From Boesenbergia rotunda (lineage: Eukaryota > Streptophyta > Magnoliopsida > Zingiberales > Zingiberaceae): a stretch of 64,000 nt of DNA. Of the stretch, positions 36,301 through 45,687 are shown piece by piece. The stretch is from assembly GCA_024364735.1 (NCBI GenBank), contig JAGFNQ010008265.1, positions 186,001 to 250,000 of the forward strand, written 5' to 3'. How positions within the stretch are numbered: the first letter of the stretch is position 1; each line of letters starts with the position of its first letter. The translations under genes were made by a program, and so were the position numbers. The notes below the pieces were generated by a model that was not told the DNA's origin, did no database searches, and saw only the letters and a program-made list of their open reading frames with translations.

Positions 36301-39300
36301 TTGGAGCTGGACCTTTAGCTCATCCAACTCCTTCGTTGCCATCCGATACGGTGCCTTTGATGTCGGCGCTGTTCTCGGAATCAGCTCGATAGCAAACTCC
36401 ACTTGTCTCCTGGGAGGCAAACTCGGTAGCTAATCTAGGAAGACATCGGAAAACTCTCGGACCATAGGGACGTCTGAGATTTGAAGCCTGCTACCGACAT
36501 CAGCGCCGATCAGCAAAATCAATAATCCCTAATACCCTTGTGATAGAAGTCTCTGAGCCTAGAGTGCAAAGATAATTGATATGTCATCATCCCTGATGCT
36601 AAAGAAATCCCACGAGGGTTGTCTCGGAGGTTGGAAGGTGACCACCCTCGAATGACAATCAACTGTGACATGTGAGGCCGTCAGCCAGTCCATGCCCAGG
36701 ATGATGTCGAACTCAATCATGTCCAGAATGGAGAGATCCATGGTAAGGATAATCTTACCAAAATCCAGGAGACACCCCTTGACCTCTTGGGTGACCTCTA
36801 ACACTTCTCGGGAATGTAGGGACACAGACAGACGTTGTGCTCTAAACGTCGATAACTTACAGATCTTGCTCAAAAATAGCCGTGATATAAACGAATACGA
36901 ACTACCAGCTGAAGAGGCTGCGGTGCCGACTACTCGGCTGGTAGTACTGTAGTGGGTACCGCTGGTAGTGCTACGGTGGGTACTACCGGGGGTGCAACTG
37001 GGAGCGCTGTCACCAATGGCGGAGGAACCCTCGGTGGTGGAGGTCTCTGCCTGGAGGAGTCTGCCCTCGACGACTGGACTCAACCTCGAGTCGTCTCCCC
37101 GGAGACTCTGCCTCCGCTCTGACGGTCGCAGCTCCCTCATGCTCCCGAGTAGTTATATTTCTTCTTTTTTTTAAAGCCTAAGTTTTGAGCCTTTTATTTA
37201 TTGACTACTTATTTAGAAATGGCTTCATGACTTTTGGGCTTTATTTGGTGCGAAGGGTATCCCAGCTATAAATAATTCAAAAGGTTTTAATTGTGTTAAA
37301 TTGTTGAATATGATCATATTTGATGTCTTAGGGATGTCAATTAAGATTCAAGTGGTTAGAAGAATGTTCCTTTGACTCTGTCCGCTGACATGCTGCTGCA
37401 ATCATCATTGATTATAATTTGATATCAGAAAATGACTGGCTATGGTCCTTTTTTTTGTGCCCAAGTATCTCAAATGCAGTTGGAAGTTCATTGTTTTTCT
37501 TTTTTACTTTGATTACTTGTAAACATTTTTAGGAATGTTTGTCTTATGATGTCTTCTTAATTTTCCTTGTTCCAGGTTGGTGTCGTTTCAGATTATGATT
37601 TGTTAGCACTTGATTCAATTTCAGGTTTTGTCCTTTTTTAATTATGTTTGATTTTTTGGTACCTAGTATCACCTTGTTGACTGCCTACTTATATATAACC
37701 TCCTAAATTTCTCCTGCAAGAAGCATGATTTAATTTAACTGCATTTGAGCTTCCTAATTTGCTCAAGTCAGCTTTCTTGTTCTCTCATTGGTCTGATCGA
37801 TAATTTACCTTGATGCATTCATATTTGCCCCACTTCCATTAGCACATCGAAACTGAATGTTGTGTAGTATCATTACTAGTATTTCAGTTATAAGATGAAG
37901 ACTGTGCCTAGTGCAAGATTTGAATAATCAGACTGAAGTTTTGGGAGCTTCTCATGAGCAATGATTTCAATGTTGTATATCTTAGGTATCTGAATGATCA
38001 GGAAAAATCTATGTTGATATCAAATATTTGAGATCTCATGGATATGTTATTGATTCCAATCAAGCTTTCTCAAGTCTGGAAACAATCTGATAAACTTCAA
38101 GGGTTCATGGACGCTTAATAAAAACTGTGGGAGGGCTTTGTATATCAACATGTGAAAATTTAAGCAATTGAAAGGAGAATGGTTGAGACAATAACACATT
38201 AGCAAAGTTGTTATAGTGCTGTTGTAATATCCTCTCATAATGGATAGGATCTTTCAAGACCATGTACTTGATGTTCCATTCTTTTAAAGAGACATAATAG
38301 TCCCTATCTTAGTCTTATTATGTACTACAAATGAGCTTTCCTTCAGCGAGAAGCAGTACATCTTCATCAACATATTTTTTAAGCTTTGAGGGGCTATAGT
38401 TTTCATCTCTACAAGAATACCACGACACCTAAATACATAATGTCTGTTGTACCATCAGCATTATTACGTATCCAAACATATTTGCCCCAACTATTTGGGG
38501 CTGCTATACAAATCTTATTCCTCTAACCATTAAGTTAATTTTTTGGTTAAATAAATTAATATTTTCTTTGGTGTCATACTAGTTCTTTCTTTCCAGTCTA
38601 ATATTCAACTCTTCTAAATAGTCGCCTTTTAACATATTGGTATCATTTCAAACTACTTTCTCTCATTTTATCTTATATTGGAACTACACTTAATCACTCA
38701 TCAATATTTATTATTTTATATTCTATCCTTTCTAATAGCTCCACATATCCTTCTTAACATTCTCATCTTTGTTACAATGACTTTTTGTATGTGTTGTATC
38801 CTAACAATCCAACATTCTGATCTATAAAATATGGCAAACACTCTCATCTATAAAATATGGTGGATCATACTGTAGTCTTAATACGATACACAATGTCTCT
38901 TGTTAGCCATCTTTTTATTCTTCTCACTTGATTCTTCATTGTCTCTCGAGGTATAAATAAAAATTTTGATGCCCTAGCCAGTCTCTCTCCCCACTTCTCT
39001 CGCTTGCTTTATATTAATATAGATATCCTTGCTTATCAATTTTGGTGCTCTAATTTGCAACAATGAGTTTTCTTTTCTGTTCAGGTAGTGGACGAACTGA
39101 CACAAGCATGTTTCCTGAGGTTGATAGTACATGGAAAGTACGTGCTTTATATAACAATATTGATTATTCATATTACTTATCAAGATATTGCATTTAATGG
39201 TATATATGTTGCAGTTAGTATGCTTTTCTTCTTGAAAGATTTTTGAACCACAAATGGGGGGAGGATATGCAAATTTTGATGTTTCCAAAATGGTAGAACT

Positions 39301-42214
39301 TACACAATGTCTTCAAGTGTTCACTTACGAGTTGTTTAGTTGCATTCAAATAGATACATTCAAGTATTCTCTCACATATAAGCTTTTGGTTATGTTATAT
39401 AATTTGCAAACTGCAAATCTATTTGTAGTTAGTCCTTAAAGTTGCAAGTGTTACTTGCATTTTAAAATGGTTACCTGCCTTTATGCAAGTAACATGGAAC
39501 CGTGAACAATTGTAACATCAACAAAAATATGTTGTGACCATTTGGGATTTTGATTTTATGAATTATACTCCACTTTATTCCCTATTTAACATAATATCAC
39601 TATTGATATTTTTGTCATTCAGATGTTTTTTATTATACTAAGTAAAGATTTCTAGGTAGATTTCCCAAATTATGCGCTTGAAGTTTGGGTGTCCCTTGAA
39701 TCATGCACCTATTATCTAAATACCCAAAGTATGCTTGTTTTGTCTTTTTTAGTTTATAAATGAGTTTTGAGCATGTAACATCATCTTAATTGACTCGTTG
39801 AATTAAAAAAAAAATACCATAATACTCTACTTGACAAATATTTGGTATATTTTTTTTTAATAAAATGACATTTGTTTAATCATCAAGATGATTTAGAAAA
39901 TGGTTGCCCAATAATTATCACTTTCGGTAGAGAAAGATACCATAGGTTAGGAGTTTTGGGTAGTTCCACAGAGTAATTAGGTTTAAAGGGCCTATCAAGT
40001 GTTTTTAAAATCACCTTGTAGGCCATAAATGATCGTTCAGATAGAAAATTTCCATACTAAAGGTCAATAGGAGTGTTAGCCTATTAGGTAATCATGGAGA
40101 GTGCTTTTGAGTTGGAAAGATCCATCTAGGAAAATCACCTTGATGACCAATAAGAAACCATTTGCAAAGAAAATCACACTAAGTCACTAACATTTCTATA
40201 GTGCCTAGTAGGGTGAACGAAGGTTTTTGTTTTCTATTTCAAAGCCCCCATCAAGGTGATTTTAGTGTTCAAAAAAGTTTTGGGGAATGTAATAGGGATC
40301 TAGCGTTTTTAAGTTCAAATGATCAATCAAAATGAGTTAAAAATTTCAAAACTCAATTTGAGTTTAAAACACTGAACCTAGGATACTGTGGATATTTGGA
40401 AGAGAAGATACATGATTTTGGTATATATCTTGAAAGTAGAAAGCATGAAGGGGTGCCTTGGCGCAACAGTAAAATTATTGCCGTGTCACCTAGAAGTCAC
40501 AGGTTGAGTCTCGAAAACAATCTCTTACAGAGTAGGGTAAGGCTATGTACAATAGATTCTTCCTCGGGACCCTATATTGGCTAGAGTTTCGTGCACCAGG
40601 CTACTCTTTTTTTATCTTGAAAGTAGAAAGCATATTTTTTGGAAATCCAAATTTGTAGTGATGGTTTGTTAAATTTGTGCGACTTCTTGTCATCTTCATC
40701 TACCTCTACCTCCACCCCTTTAAACTCAAGCTAGTTCAACTTATCTACCTTCGGAATGTATCTTTGAGTGTGTATGCTCATATCATTTTAATATATATTT
40801 CCTCATATTTCATCTAATACACCCAGTTGCTTCTCCAGTAATAAAACTACCTTTTATTTTAGTTCCCTAATAAGCTCACATTCATCTGTTCACATTTCTA
40901 CTATATCATCAGTCTCACGTTTTACTTCTTTTATTGCCTGACGCTCTTACACATGATGAAGCATATAGATAAAGCATGGCTGGTTTTACTACCCCTTGCA
41001 GAACTTTAAGAGGTCATGCTACAATTATGCAATATTTCATATGTTCCTCTCTATTTGTCCACTTAGTATATATACTCTAAATAATATGTTCTTTGCCCCC
41101 GGGCTATGGTGCAGCGGTAGGGCGACTAGTCGTTATCCCAGACATCCGCGGTTCGATCCCCAGCTACGGCGTATTTGTAGGAATTTTTCCTCCAAATAGG
41201 GCGCGAACCCTGGACGCTGGGCTTCTAGACCGCCACTACGAGCGCTTCCCGATTTACCCTAGCGGCCGGTGGGAAACTTCATGGGATGCCAGCCGCCTGA
41301 GGTTGGAAAAACCTCGTTAATCATTTTTTTTTCTAAATAATATGTTCTTCACTCTCAAGCTCTCAGCATATGAGATTACTTGCATAAAATTGTTGTTCGT
41401 TTGTACATTTCATGTATTCAGTTTTTTTTTTAACTTAAGCATTAAGTTTCTAAATTTATTATCCACAACTCGAGTTTCTAGTTTATTTTAAGTGCTGACT
41501 AACTTGGATAATTTCATTTGCCATTAACAAACACATAAAAGTTCACACCTAAAATTGAACATTATAATGCCAAATTATTATGTCCAAAGATATAATAACT
41601 TTAAATGCAATAATGCATCTAGGGAGGAAAGGATCTATCCCTCCATAGAGCCCTATGCAAGGGTATATTGGTAACTTAACTAGAATCATAGGGCCAATTG
41701 AGCCCTATGCAAGGATATATTGGTAACTTTTGTAGAATCATAAGCCAAACTGAGAGTTGGATTACCATCTTGCGGCAGACATTCAATGAAATCCAGAAGC
41801 TACTCAATAAAACCAATGGTAGAATTATTGGAGATGTGATGACTCCCGCTCCTCTTGTTGTTCAGGAAACAACCAACCTTGAAGATGCTGCAAGGTCTGT
41901 GCGGTGAACCATAGCTTGAATTCTTTAAATAACAGCTTGAATGAAAGTTTTTGGAGTTAAATCATTTTCTGGTTGCAGGTTACTACTTGAAACAAAATAT
42001 CGCAGACTTCCAGTCATCGACAATGACGGAAAATTGGTATGTGAATCACACACACTACTAGTTTTTTTTTGTCTTTTTTTTTTTTGGTATTCATATGCTT
42101 ATCCTAATGATCTATTAAACATCAAAGGTTGGGCTCATTACAAGGGGAAATGTAGTTAGAGCAGCACTCCAAATGAAGCGTGACATTGAGAAAAATTCTA
42201 AGTCTATGATGTAA
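29207..42214 (+). CDS. CBSX2-like: Chloroplast two-CBS-domain protein (CBSX1/CBSX2 type)
   Basis: Plant CBSX1/2 proteins sense adenosine nucleotides through paired CBS domains and activate plastid thioredoxins. Eight exons join in consistent phase: 29207-29407, 29894-29981, 30088-30152, 37576-37624, 39085-39137, 41779-41894, 41979-42036 and 42128-42214, for 238 residues. Exon 1 is an Arg/Ser/Leu-rich, acid-poor stretch expected of a transit peptide. CBS1 reads YTVNDFMTKKEDLHIVKP...NRITGFPVIDDDWKLVGVVSDYDLLALDSIS; CBS2 reads IIGDVMTPAPLVV...YRRLPVIDNDGKLVGLITRGNVVRAAL. FPEVDSTWKTFNEIQKLL links them, as in the family. All introns are GT-AG. Intron 3 (30153-37575) holds a broken chromovirus, intron 4 a LINE relic and intron 5 two SINEs. 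CBSX1 versus CBSX2 cannot be decided here. Confidence 0.93.
30284..30342. repeat. Inverted (GT)n/(CA)n microsatellite in intron 3
   Basis: A GT run (about 30284-30300) is followed after ten bases by a CA run (about 30310-30341). The two runs are complementary and could fold back. Confidence 0.85.
30685..33448 (-). repeat. 3' LTR of the intronic chromovirus
   Basis: 2,764 bp with edges TGTCACACTCCC (30685) and ATTTTAACA (33448). Words shared with the LTRs of the 9188-28458 element include gggcagcacctccc near its start, blocks around 31380-31790, and catttaagccctccaa before the edge. Confidence 0.8.
33449..33460 (-). other. Polypurine tract of the intronic chromovirus
   Basis: The minus strand reads AGTGGGGGAGAA immediately before the LTR start TGTTAAAATACG. 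Confidence 0.8.
33560..37145 (-). pseudogene. Chromovirus pol remnant with chromodomain
   Basis: Minus-strand order: retropepsin tail (DIILGMDWL near 36690-36712), reverse transcriptase (36420-35758: YSKIDLRSGYHQLRV, PFGLTNAPAVFMDHMN), RNase H (35678-35319: DFVLYTDASYQGLGAIL), integrase zinc finger (34876-34600: SHRSRFAIHPG, VCQQVKAEHQRPAG) and core (34710-34308: DRDPRFTSRLWQ), then a chromodomain tail near 33570-33740 (VQILEHRERRLRNKIIR). The chromodomain marks a chromovirus and would steer integration through histone marks. Breaks include several in-frame stops, a frameshift in integrase near 34610, loss of the first zinc-finger Cys (YLVC), and FIVD at the polymerase active site, where the family has two Asp (V codon 35902-35904). 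Not functional. Confidence 0.88.
38350..38960 (-). pseudogene. Relic of a LINE reverse-transcriptase 3' end
   Basis: On the minus strand, near 38730-38770, a frame reads KMRMLRRICGAIRKDRI, resembling the conserved plant LINE segment just after the reverse-transcriptase domain. Neighbouring frames (HTKSHCNKDEN and surroundings) continue it with shifts and stops. The minus-strand text gaggaataagatttg near 38507-38521 recalls the usual LINE 3' tail. It is an old, non-functional insertion in intron 4 of the CBS gene. Confidence 0.55.
40447..40612 (+). mobile_element. tRNA-derived SINE (Au-SINE-like) with 21-bp target duplication
   Basis: 166 bp flanked by an exact 21-bp repeat (40426-40446 and 40613-40633). 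The head gtgccttggcgcaacagtaa contains an A-box-like word; a degenerate B box (aggttgagtctcg) follows about 40 bases on, then gggtaaggctatgtacaat and a T-rich end. The head and middle resemble Au-type plant SINEs as I remember them. It sits in intron 5 of the CBS gene. Confidence 0.85.
41094..41331 (+). mobile_element. tRNA-derived SINE of a second family with 18-bp target duplication
   Basis: 238 bp flanked by an exact 18-bp repeat (41076-41093 and 41332-41349). The pol III signals are good: A box TGGTGCAGCGG near 41107 and a perfect B box GGTTCGATCCC near 41151. The body runs to a T8-9 end. A diverged reversed copy lies at about 42640-42832, so this is a repeated family, not a tRNA gene. 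Confidence 0.88.
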
Positions 42215-42639
42215 ATCTCATGAATGAGATTGTTCATGTAGCAGCTATTACTTTGACCTAGAATAAGAAATATTTTGAGAAATAGTAAAAAAGCACCGGT
42301 GCTTCTTGATGCATATGTTCTAAAATATTTAGCAGTTCTCGTTTTATACGTAGAATTTAGTCATTTGGCGATTGGTTATAACTTGACTCTGAATTATTTT
42401 TTTTCGCATAATGAGAGGTGTTCGGTGGCAAAAGGCGATTCATTCATCCATAACGCCCCTTCAATCCGTCGGAGGGCCAACACATAAAAGATAAAATGAA
42501 AAATGTTTGGGATTGGGTGTTTAGGATGAGTCTAATTAGTTATAATTTGAATGATAGGGGGTTTGGGATGAGTGTGATAATCTTTTAGGAAAAAAAAATA
42601 TTTACCAGATAGCAGATGAATTTAGGATGACGTTTGGTT
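42215..42639. other. 3' flank of the CBS gene with a SINE-like head
   Basis: 3' UTR and AT-rich flank. At about 42418-42475 the text cggtggcaaaaggcgattcattcatcc...tcaatccgtc resembles 28612-28680 and the minimal retroposon at 6373-6400. I see no gene here. Confidence 0.5.
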
Positions 42640-42832
42640 CCAAAAATTTTTTATCGGTCACCAGGATAAATCGGGAAGCGTTCGCAATGGGCGGTCTAAA
42701 AGCTCAGCGTCTCAGGATTCGCGTCTCCATTTGGAGAAATTTTTTTATAAAATATGTCGTAGTTAGGGATCGAACCATGAATATCTGAGATAGCGACTAA
42801 TCATTTTACCGCAGCCCACTAGCCCAGGGCGG
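42640..42832 (-). mobile_element. Diverged reversed copy of the second SINE family
   Basis: The minus strand reads gggctagtgggctgcggtaaaa, a B box GGTTCGATCCC, ctccaaatggagacgcgaa and gaccgccca...cgcttcccgattta, in the same order as the SINE at 41094-41331. The 3' part is shortened and the target duplication is not clear. Confidence 0.75.
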
Positions 42833-42908
42833 GGATGATATGTTACAGTGAACACCTTCGTATTATTATTTTAATTTTTACTTCTTTTAATTTAAATATT
42901 AAATATTC

Positions 42909-42911
<3 letters not shown>

Positions 42912-42939
<28 letters not shown>
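42912..42939. repeat. (AT)n microsatellite at the left edge of the Mutator-like element
   Basis: An uninterrupted AT run abuts the inverted repeat; a matching run lies on the other side (43683-43716). The element apparently inserted into a TA microsatellite. Confidence 0.8.
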
Positions 42940-43678
42940 GATTTGTTATATTACGGACCAATTTTTTCCGGAATCGTACGGACTGCTCGCGTGGCACATC
43001 CACGTCAATTTTTTTTTATTAAACCCGTTCTTCGCTTCGAAAAACCTATTCTGATCTCACCGCCCCTCCCTCTCTGTTCGCTCACCGCCGCTTCCTCTCC
43101 CCGAATCCCTCTCGCCGCGCCTCGTCGAATCTCTTCGCACCGAGCCTCCTTCCCTTGCCGCGACTATTTTCTGCAACCTGCGGACCGCCTGCGTGGAGAG
43201 CAGCAAGCACCCGGTCTTCGGCTCCTGCGGTCGCCCGGTCGCCGGTACTTGGCGCGGCTGCGATCCCTCCAGCAGTTGGAGAGCAGCAGCGCGGCGGCGC
43301 CCAGAAGAGGCAGTTGGGGAGCAGCAGCGCGGCGGAGCCTCCTTCCCTTGCCGCGACGTCCCGCTGCAACCTCCCTCGCCTCGAAGAAGGTACGTTTTCC
43401 CCGCGCGTCCACAAAGCTAGGTCTCCACCGGAGAAGATGACGAGCTCGGCCTCGGCGCAGGCCGCTCCAAAGAGGCTCGGTGCGAAGAGATTCGACGAGG
43501 CGCGACGAGAGGGATTCGGGGAGAGGAAGCGGCGGTGAGCGAACAGAGAGGGAGGGGCGGCGAGATCAGAATAGGTTTTTCGAAGCGAAGAACGGGTTTA
43601 ATAAAAAAAAATTGACGTGGATGTGCCACGCGAGCAGTCCGTACGATTCCGGAAAAAATTGGTCCGTAATATAACAAA

Positions 43679-43680
<2 letters not shown>
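42940..43680. mobile_element. Mutator-like element with 209-bp inverted ends and GC-rich cargo
   Basis: The 741-bp element has near-perfect terminal inverted repeats at 42940-43148 and 43472-43680, with outer edges GATTTGTTATATTACGGACC and its complement. The 323-bp interior is very GC-rich and contains partly repeated text (ggagcagcagcgcggcgg twice; gagcctccttcccttgccgcgac at 43142 and 43338). A frame from 43155 to 43538 is open across the interior and right arm and ends APKRLGAKRFDEARREGFG, but its first part looks like untranslated GC-rich leader. Long ends with genic-looking cargo suggest a Pack-MULE; a foldback element is the alternative. Flanking TA repeats hide any target duplication. 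Confidence 0.8.

Positions 43681-43682
<2 letters not shown>

Positions 43683-43716
<34 letters not shown>
43683..43716. repeat. (TA)n microsatellite at the right edge of the Mutator-like element
   Basis: Pure TA run after the right inverted repeat, the counterpart of 42912-42939. Confidence 0.8.
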
Positions 43717-43722
<6 letters not shown>

Positions 43723-44804
43723 GAAAACTTATGTTGGTGGGTCTTTGATCTCCTTCCATTTAAACTTTCTCCTCGCTGAGCTGCCCGTTACCAGTTACGT
43801 TGCTTCCGCTTCTCTTGATAAAAACAAGATGCGTCAAAGAGTACGATGGTTAAATCACTTTTTTGGAAGAGGAAAGTTAATCCTGCCTCTTTGCCGTCGC
43901 TTGTTATTGTCCCTAGTACTCTGACCTCCCAAATGAGTTGGCCTCCTGGTCCCTCGGCACCTGGTTAATCATGATCTCCCGAATGGCCCTAAGCACTTGG
44001 GCGAGCGACTATGTGCCGAGCTCCCCCATTACTTGGTCTGACCGATATACGTAAAGGCCAAGCCAACCAGACAGGAAGTTCCCGAGGTATCAGATCCAAA
44101 ATTTTTAAAAAAAATTATAGTGATGGGATCCGTGACCAAGTCAATAAACTAGTTATCCATTGACCTAGTTACCCGGTCTGAACCGTAACCAGCCTGATGG
44201 CTCATAACTGGGTCAACGGATCAGTTTTCCGTTAACCTTGTTTGCCGGGCTTGAATCGTAAGTAACCCGTCTAGGATCAGATAAGTTACTATTCAAGGGC
44301 CTAATTAATCGTCGAACTGGCGGTAGATATATATACAAAATATTTATGCTCTGGATCAAACTTCCAAACATTCCTCTAACTAATGTATTTCAATTTTTTT
44401 ATTTTGTTATTTTTAGTTTGTGAGTACATAATTTAGGATTTTACTTTTAAGATTTACGGGTTAGGTTAGATCATAACATTAAGTATAACAAACAAATCAA
44501 AGCGAAAAAATATTTGAGATTTTTTCACCTCTGAGCTTCCAGTTTTTTTTTTCTAGATTTTAGATTTAGAATTTAATATTTAAAATTTAGAGTTTAGTTG
44601 TAGAATTTAAGTTTAAAAAAATAAAAAAAATACACACGGTGCTTACCATGCACCCCGTGCACATATCAAATATTTTTTTCTATTTAAAATTTTTTTATGT
44701 TTACTACTATCACTTAACTCCTAATCCTAGAGAAAGAAAATTTTATTAGTATAACTGGAAGCTTAAAAAAAAGATAATTGACTGTTCTAATGGTTGGGGA
44801 GAGG
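43717..44804. other. Repeat-like intergenic DNA without recognisable genes
   Basis: The first 600 bases are moderately GC-rich with related words (ccggtctgaaccgtaacc, gggcttgaatcgtaag near 44170-44270) and may be an old transposon piece. The rest is AT-rich. No coding frame is convincing. The last dozen bases (ggttggggagagg) are purine-rich next to the Tat LTR. Confidence 0.4.
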
Positions 44805-44892
44805 TGATCCAGGCGTATGGTTTTTAGAAGGATCAAGAGCTCGGTCGGGTTCGATTGCCTATCTAAACCGGTAGTGAACAGACCAGGCTAAA

Positions 44893-45150
44893 GGGTCACC
44901 CGAGGTCCGAGTAGTCGGGGTCGGTCACCCGAGGTCGGGATACTCGGGGTCGGTCACCCGAGGTCGGGCACTCGGGGTCGGTCACCCGAGGTCAGGATAC
45001 TCGGGGTCGGTCACCCGAGATCGGGCACTCGGGGTCGATCACCCGAGGTCAGATACTCGGGGTCGGTCACCCGAGGTCGGACACTCGGGGTCGGTCACCC
45101 GAGGTCAGGACACTCGGGGTCGGTCACCCGAGGTCGGCCCCTCCAAGTCT
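44893..45150. repeat. Tandem array of about nine 28-30 bp inverted-repeat units
   Basis: Nine occurrences of tcacccgag, spaced 28-30 bp, with variable middles (gatactc, gcactc, gacactc). Each unit has CACCCGAG followed shortly by CTCGGGGT, so it can fold. Copy B has eleven units (53872-54173). Confidence 0.9.
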
Positions 45151-45429
45151 GTCGTCCGAAGCCAGATACTCGTGACTACACGAGGACGGCCGAACAATTA
45201 TGAGTCTTTCTTATCAAATATTCAGAAGATAATCCCCTCCCCCGGCATAATTATTGTCTGGCAGAGCCGCCAAGAGTTAAGGAGGGACAGACGAGATATC
45301 TTAAGCAGAGTGTCAGGCGGCTATGGCAGTCTCATAGCATTAATGCAGCTGTCGCTATCACCATCTGCCAATTGACCCTCCCTTAATGAGATTTGCCAGC
45401 CCTGACACAGCAGAGAGTTACCCCTCCCC

Positions 45430-45436
45430 TATATAA
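45430..45436 (+). promoter_or_regulatory. TATA box of the Tat LTR
   Basis: TATATAA in a C-rich setting (cccctatataaacccccc), repeated exactly in copy B at 54465-54471. It would drive element transcription. Confidence 0.75.
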
Positions 45437-45646
45437 ACCCCCCATATGGCTCCGTAGAAGGGATCGCTGCCATTTTGCAACTACACCACCACATTGCGAG
45501 CTACAATTCGGTCCGAGCCGAGCGACTTAAGCCCGACTCCTATTCAGCCCGAGTCCGACCCCCCGAGTCACAGCAGACCGGGTCGTCTTGGTCAGACCGA
45601 GTCATCCGAGTGAGAACCGGTCTTCGCTTGTCGACAGGATCAAATT

Positions 45647-45663
45647 TGGCGCCGTCTGTGGGA
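45647..45663 (+). other. Primer-binding site of Tat copy A
   Basis: TGGCGCCGTCTGTGGGA begins four bases after the LTR end, a primer-binding word I associate with plant Tat-type elements. Copy B has the same. Confidence 0.75.
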
Positions 45664-45687
45664 AATCGGCCTGATCGAAAGCTGAAG

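Larger units (their letters stand above)
30685..37145 (-). mobile_element. 5'-truncated Ty3 chromovirus (del/Tekay type) in the CBS gene intron
   Basis: On the minus strand it reads protease, reverse transcriptase, RNase H, integrase, chromodomain, polypurine tract and 3' LTR. The 5' LTR, primer-binding site and gag are missing; host intron sequence resumes near 37145. It shares LTR edges, polypurine tract and LTR text with the nested element at 9188-28458 but has a shorter LTR (2.76 kb). Because the upstream end is lost, no target duplication can be confirmed. It lies antisense to the host gene. Confidence 0.85.
44805..45642 (+). repeat. 5' LTR of Tat copy A
   Basis: About 838 bp, from TGATCCAGGCG to GACAGGATCA. 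It contains the hairpin repeat array at 44893-45150 and a TATATAA box at 45430-45436. The start is inferred by comparison with copy B. Confidence 0.75.

Noticed and set aside
41100..41170. Possible tRNA gene (good A and B boxes)
   Set aside because: It is the head of a SINE with a 160-bp body, poly(T) end and 18-bp target duplication, and has a second copy in reverse.
43155..43538. Possible 127-codon host gene
   Set aside because: It lies wholly within a Mutator-like element and reads through its inverted arm; no domain or splice structure supports an independent gene.
44893..45150. Regular 28-30 bp repeats that look superficially like a CRISPR array
   Set aside because: The repeats are directly tandem with degenerate units and no unique spacers, and lie inside a plant LTR next to a retrotransposon primer site.
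45475..45687. Upstream in-frame extension of the Tat gag
   Set aside because: The ATG at 45475 lies in the LTR after the TATA box and the extension crosses the primer-binding site; the family-like start is 45688.
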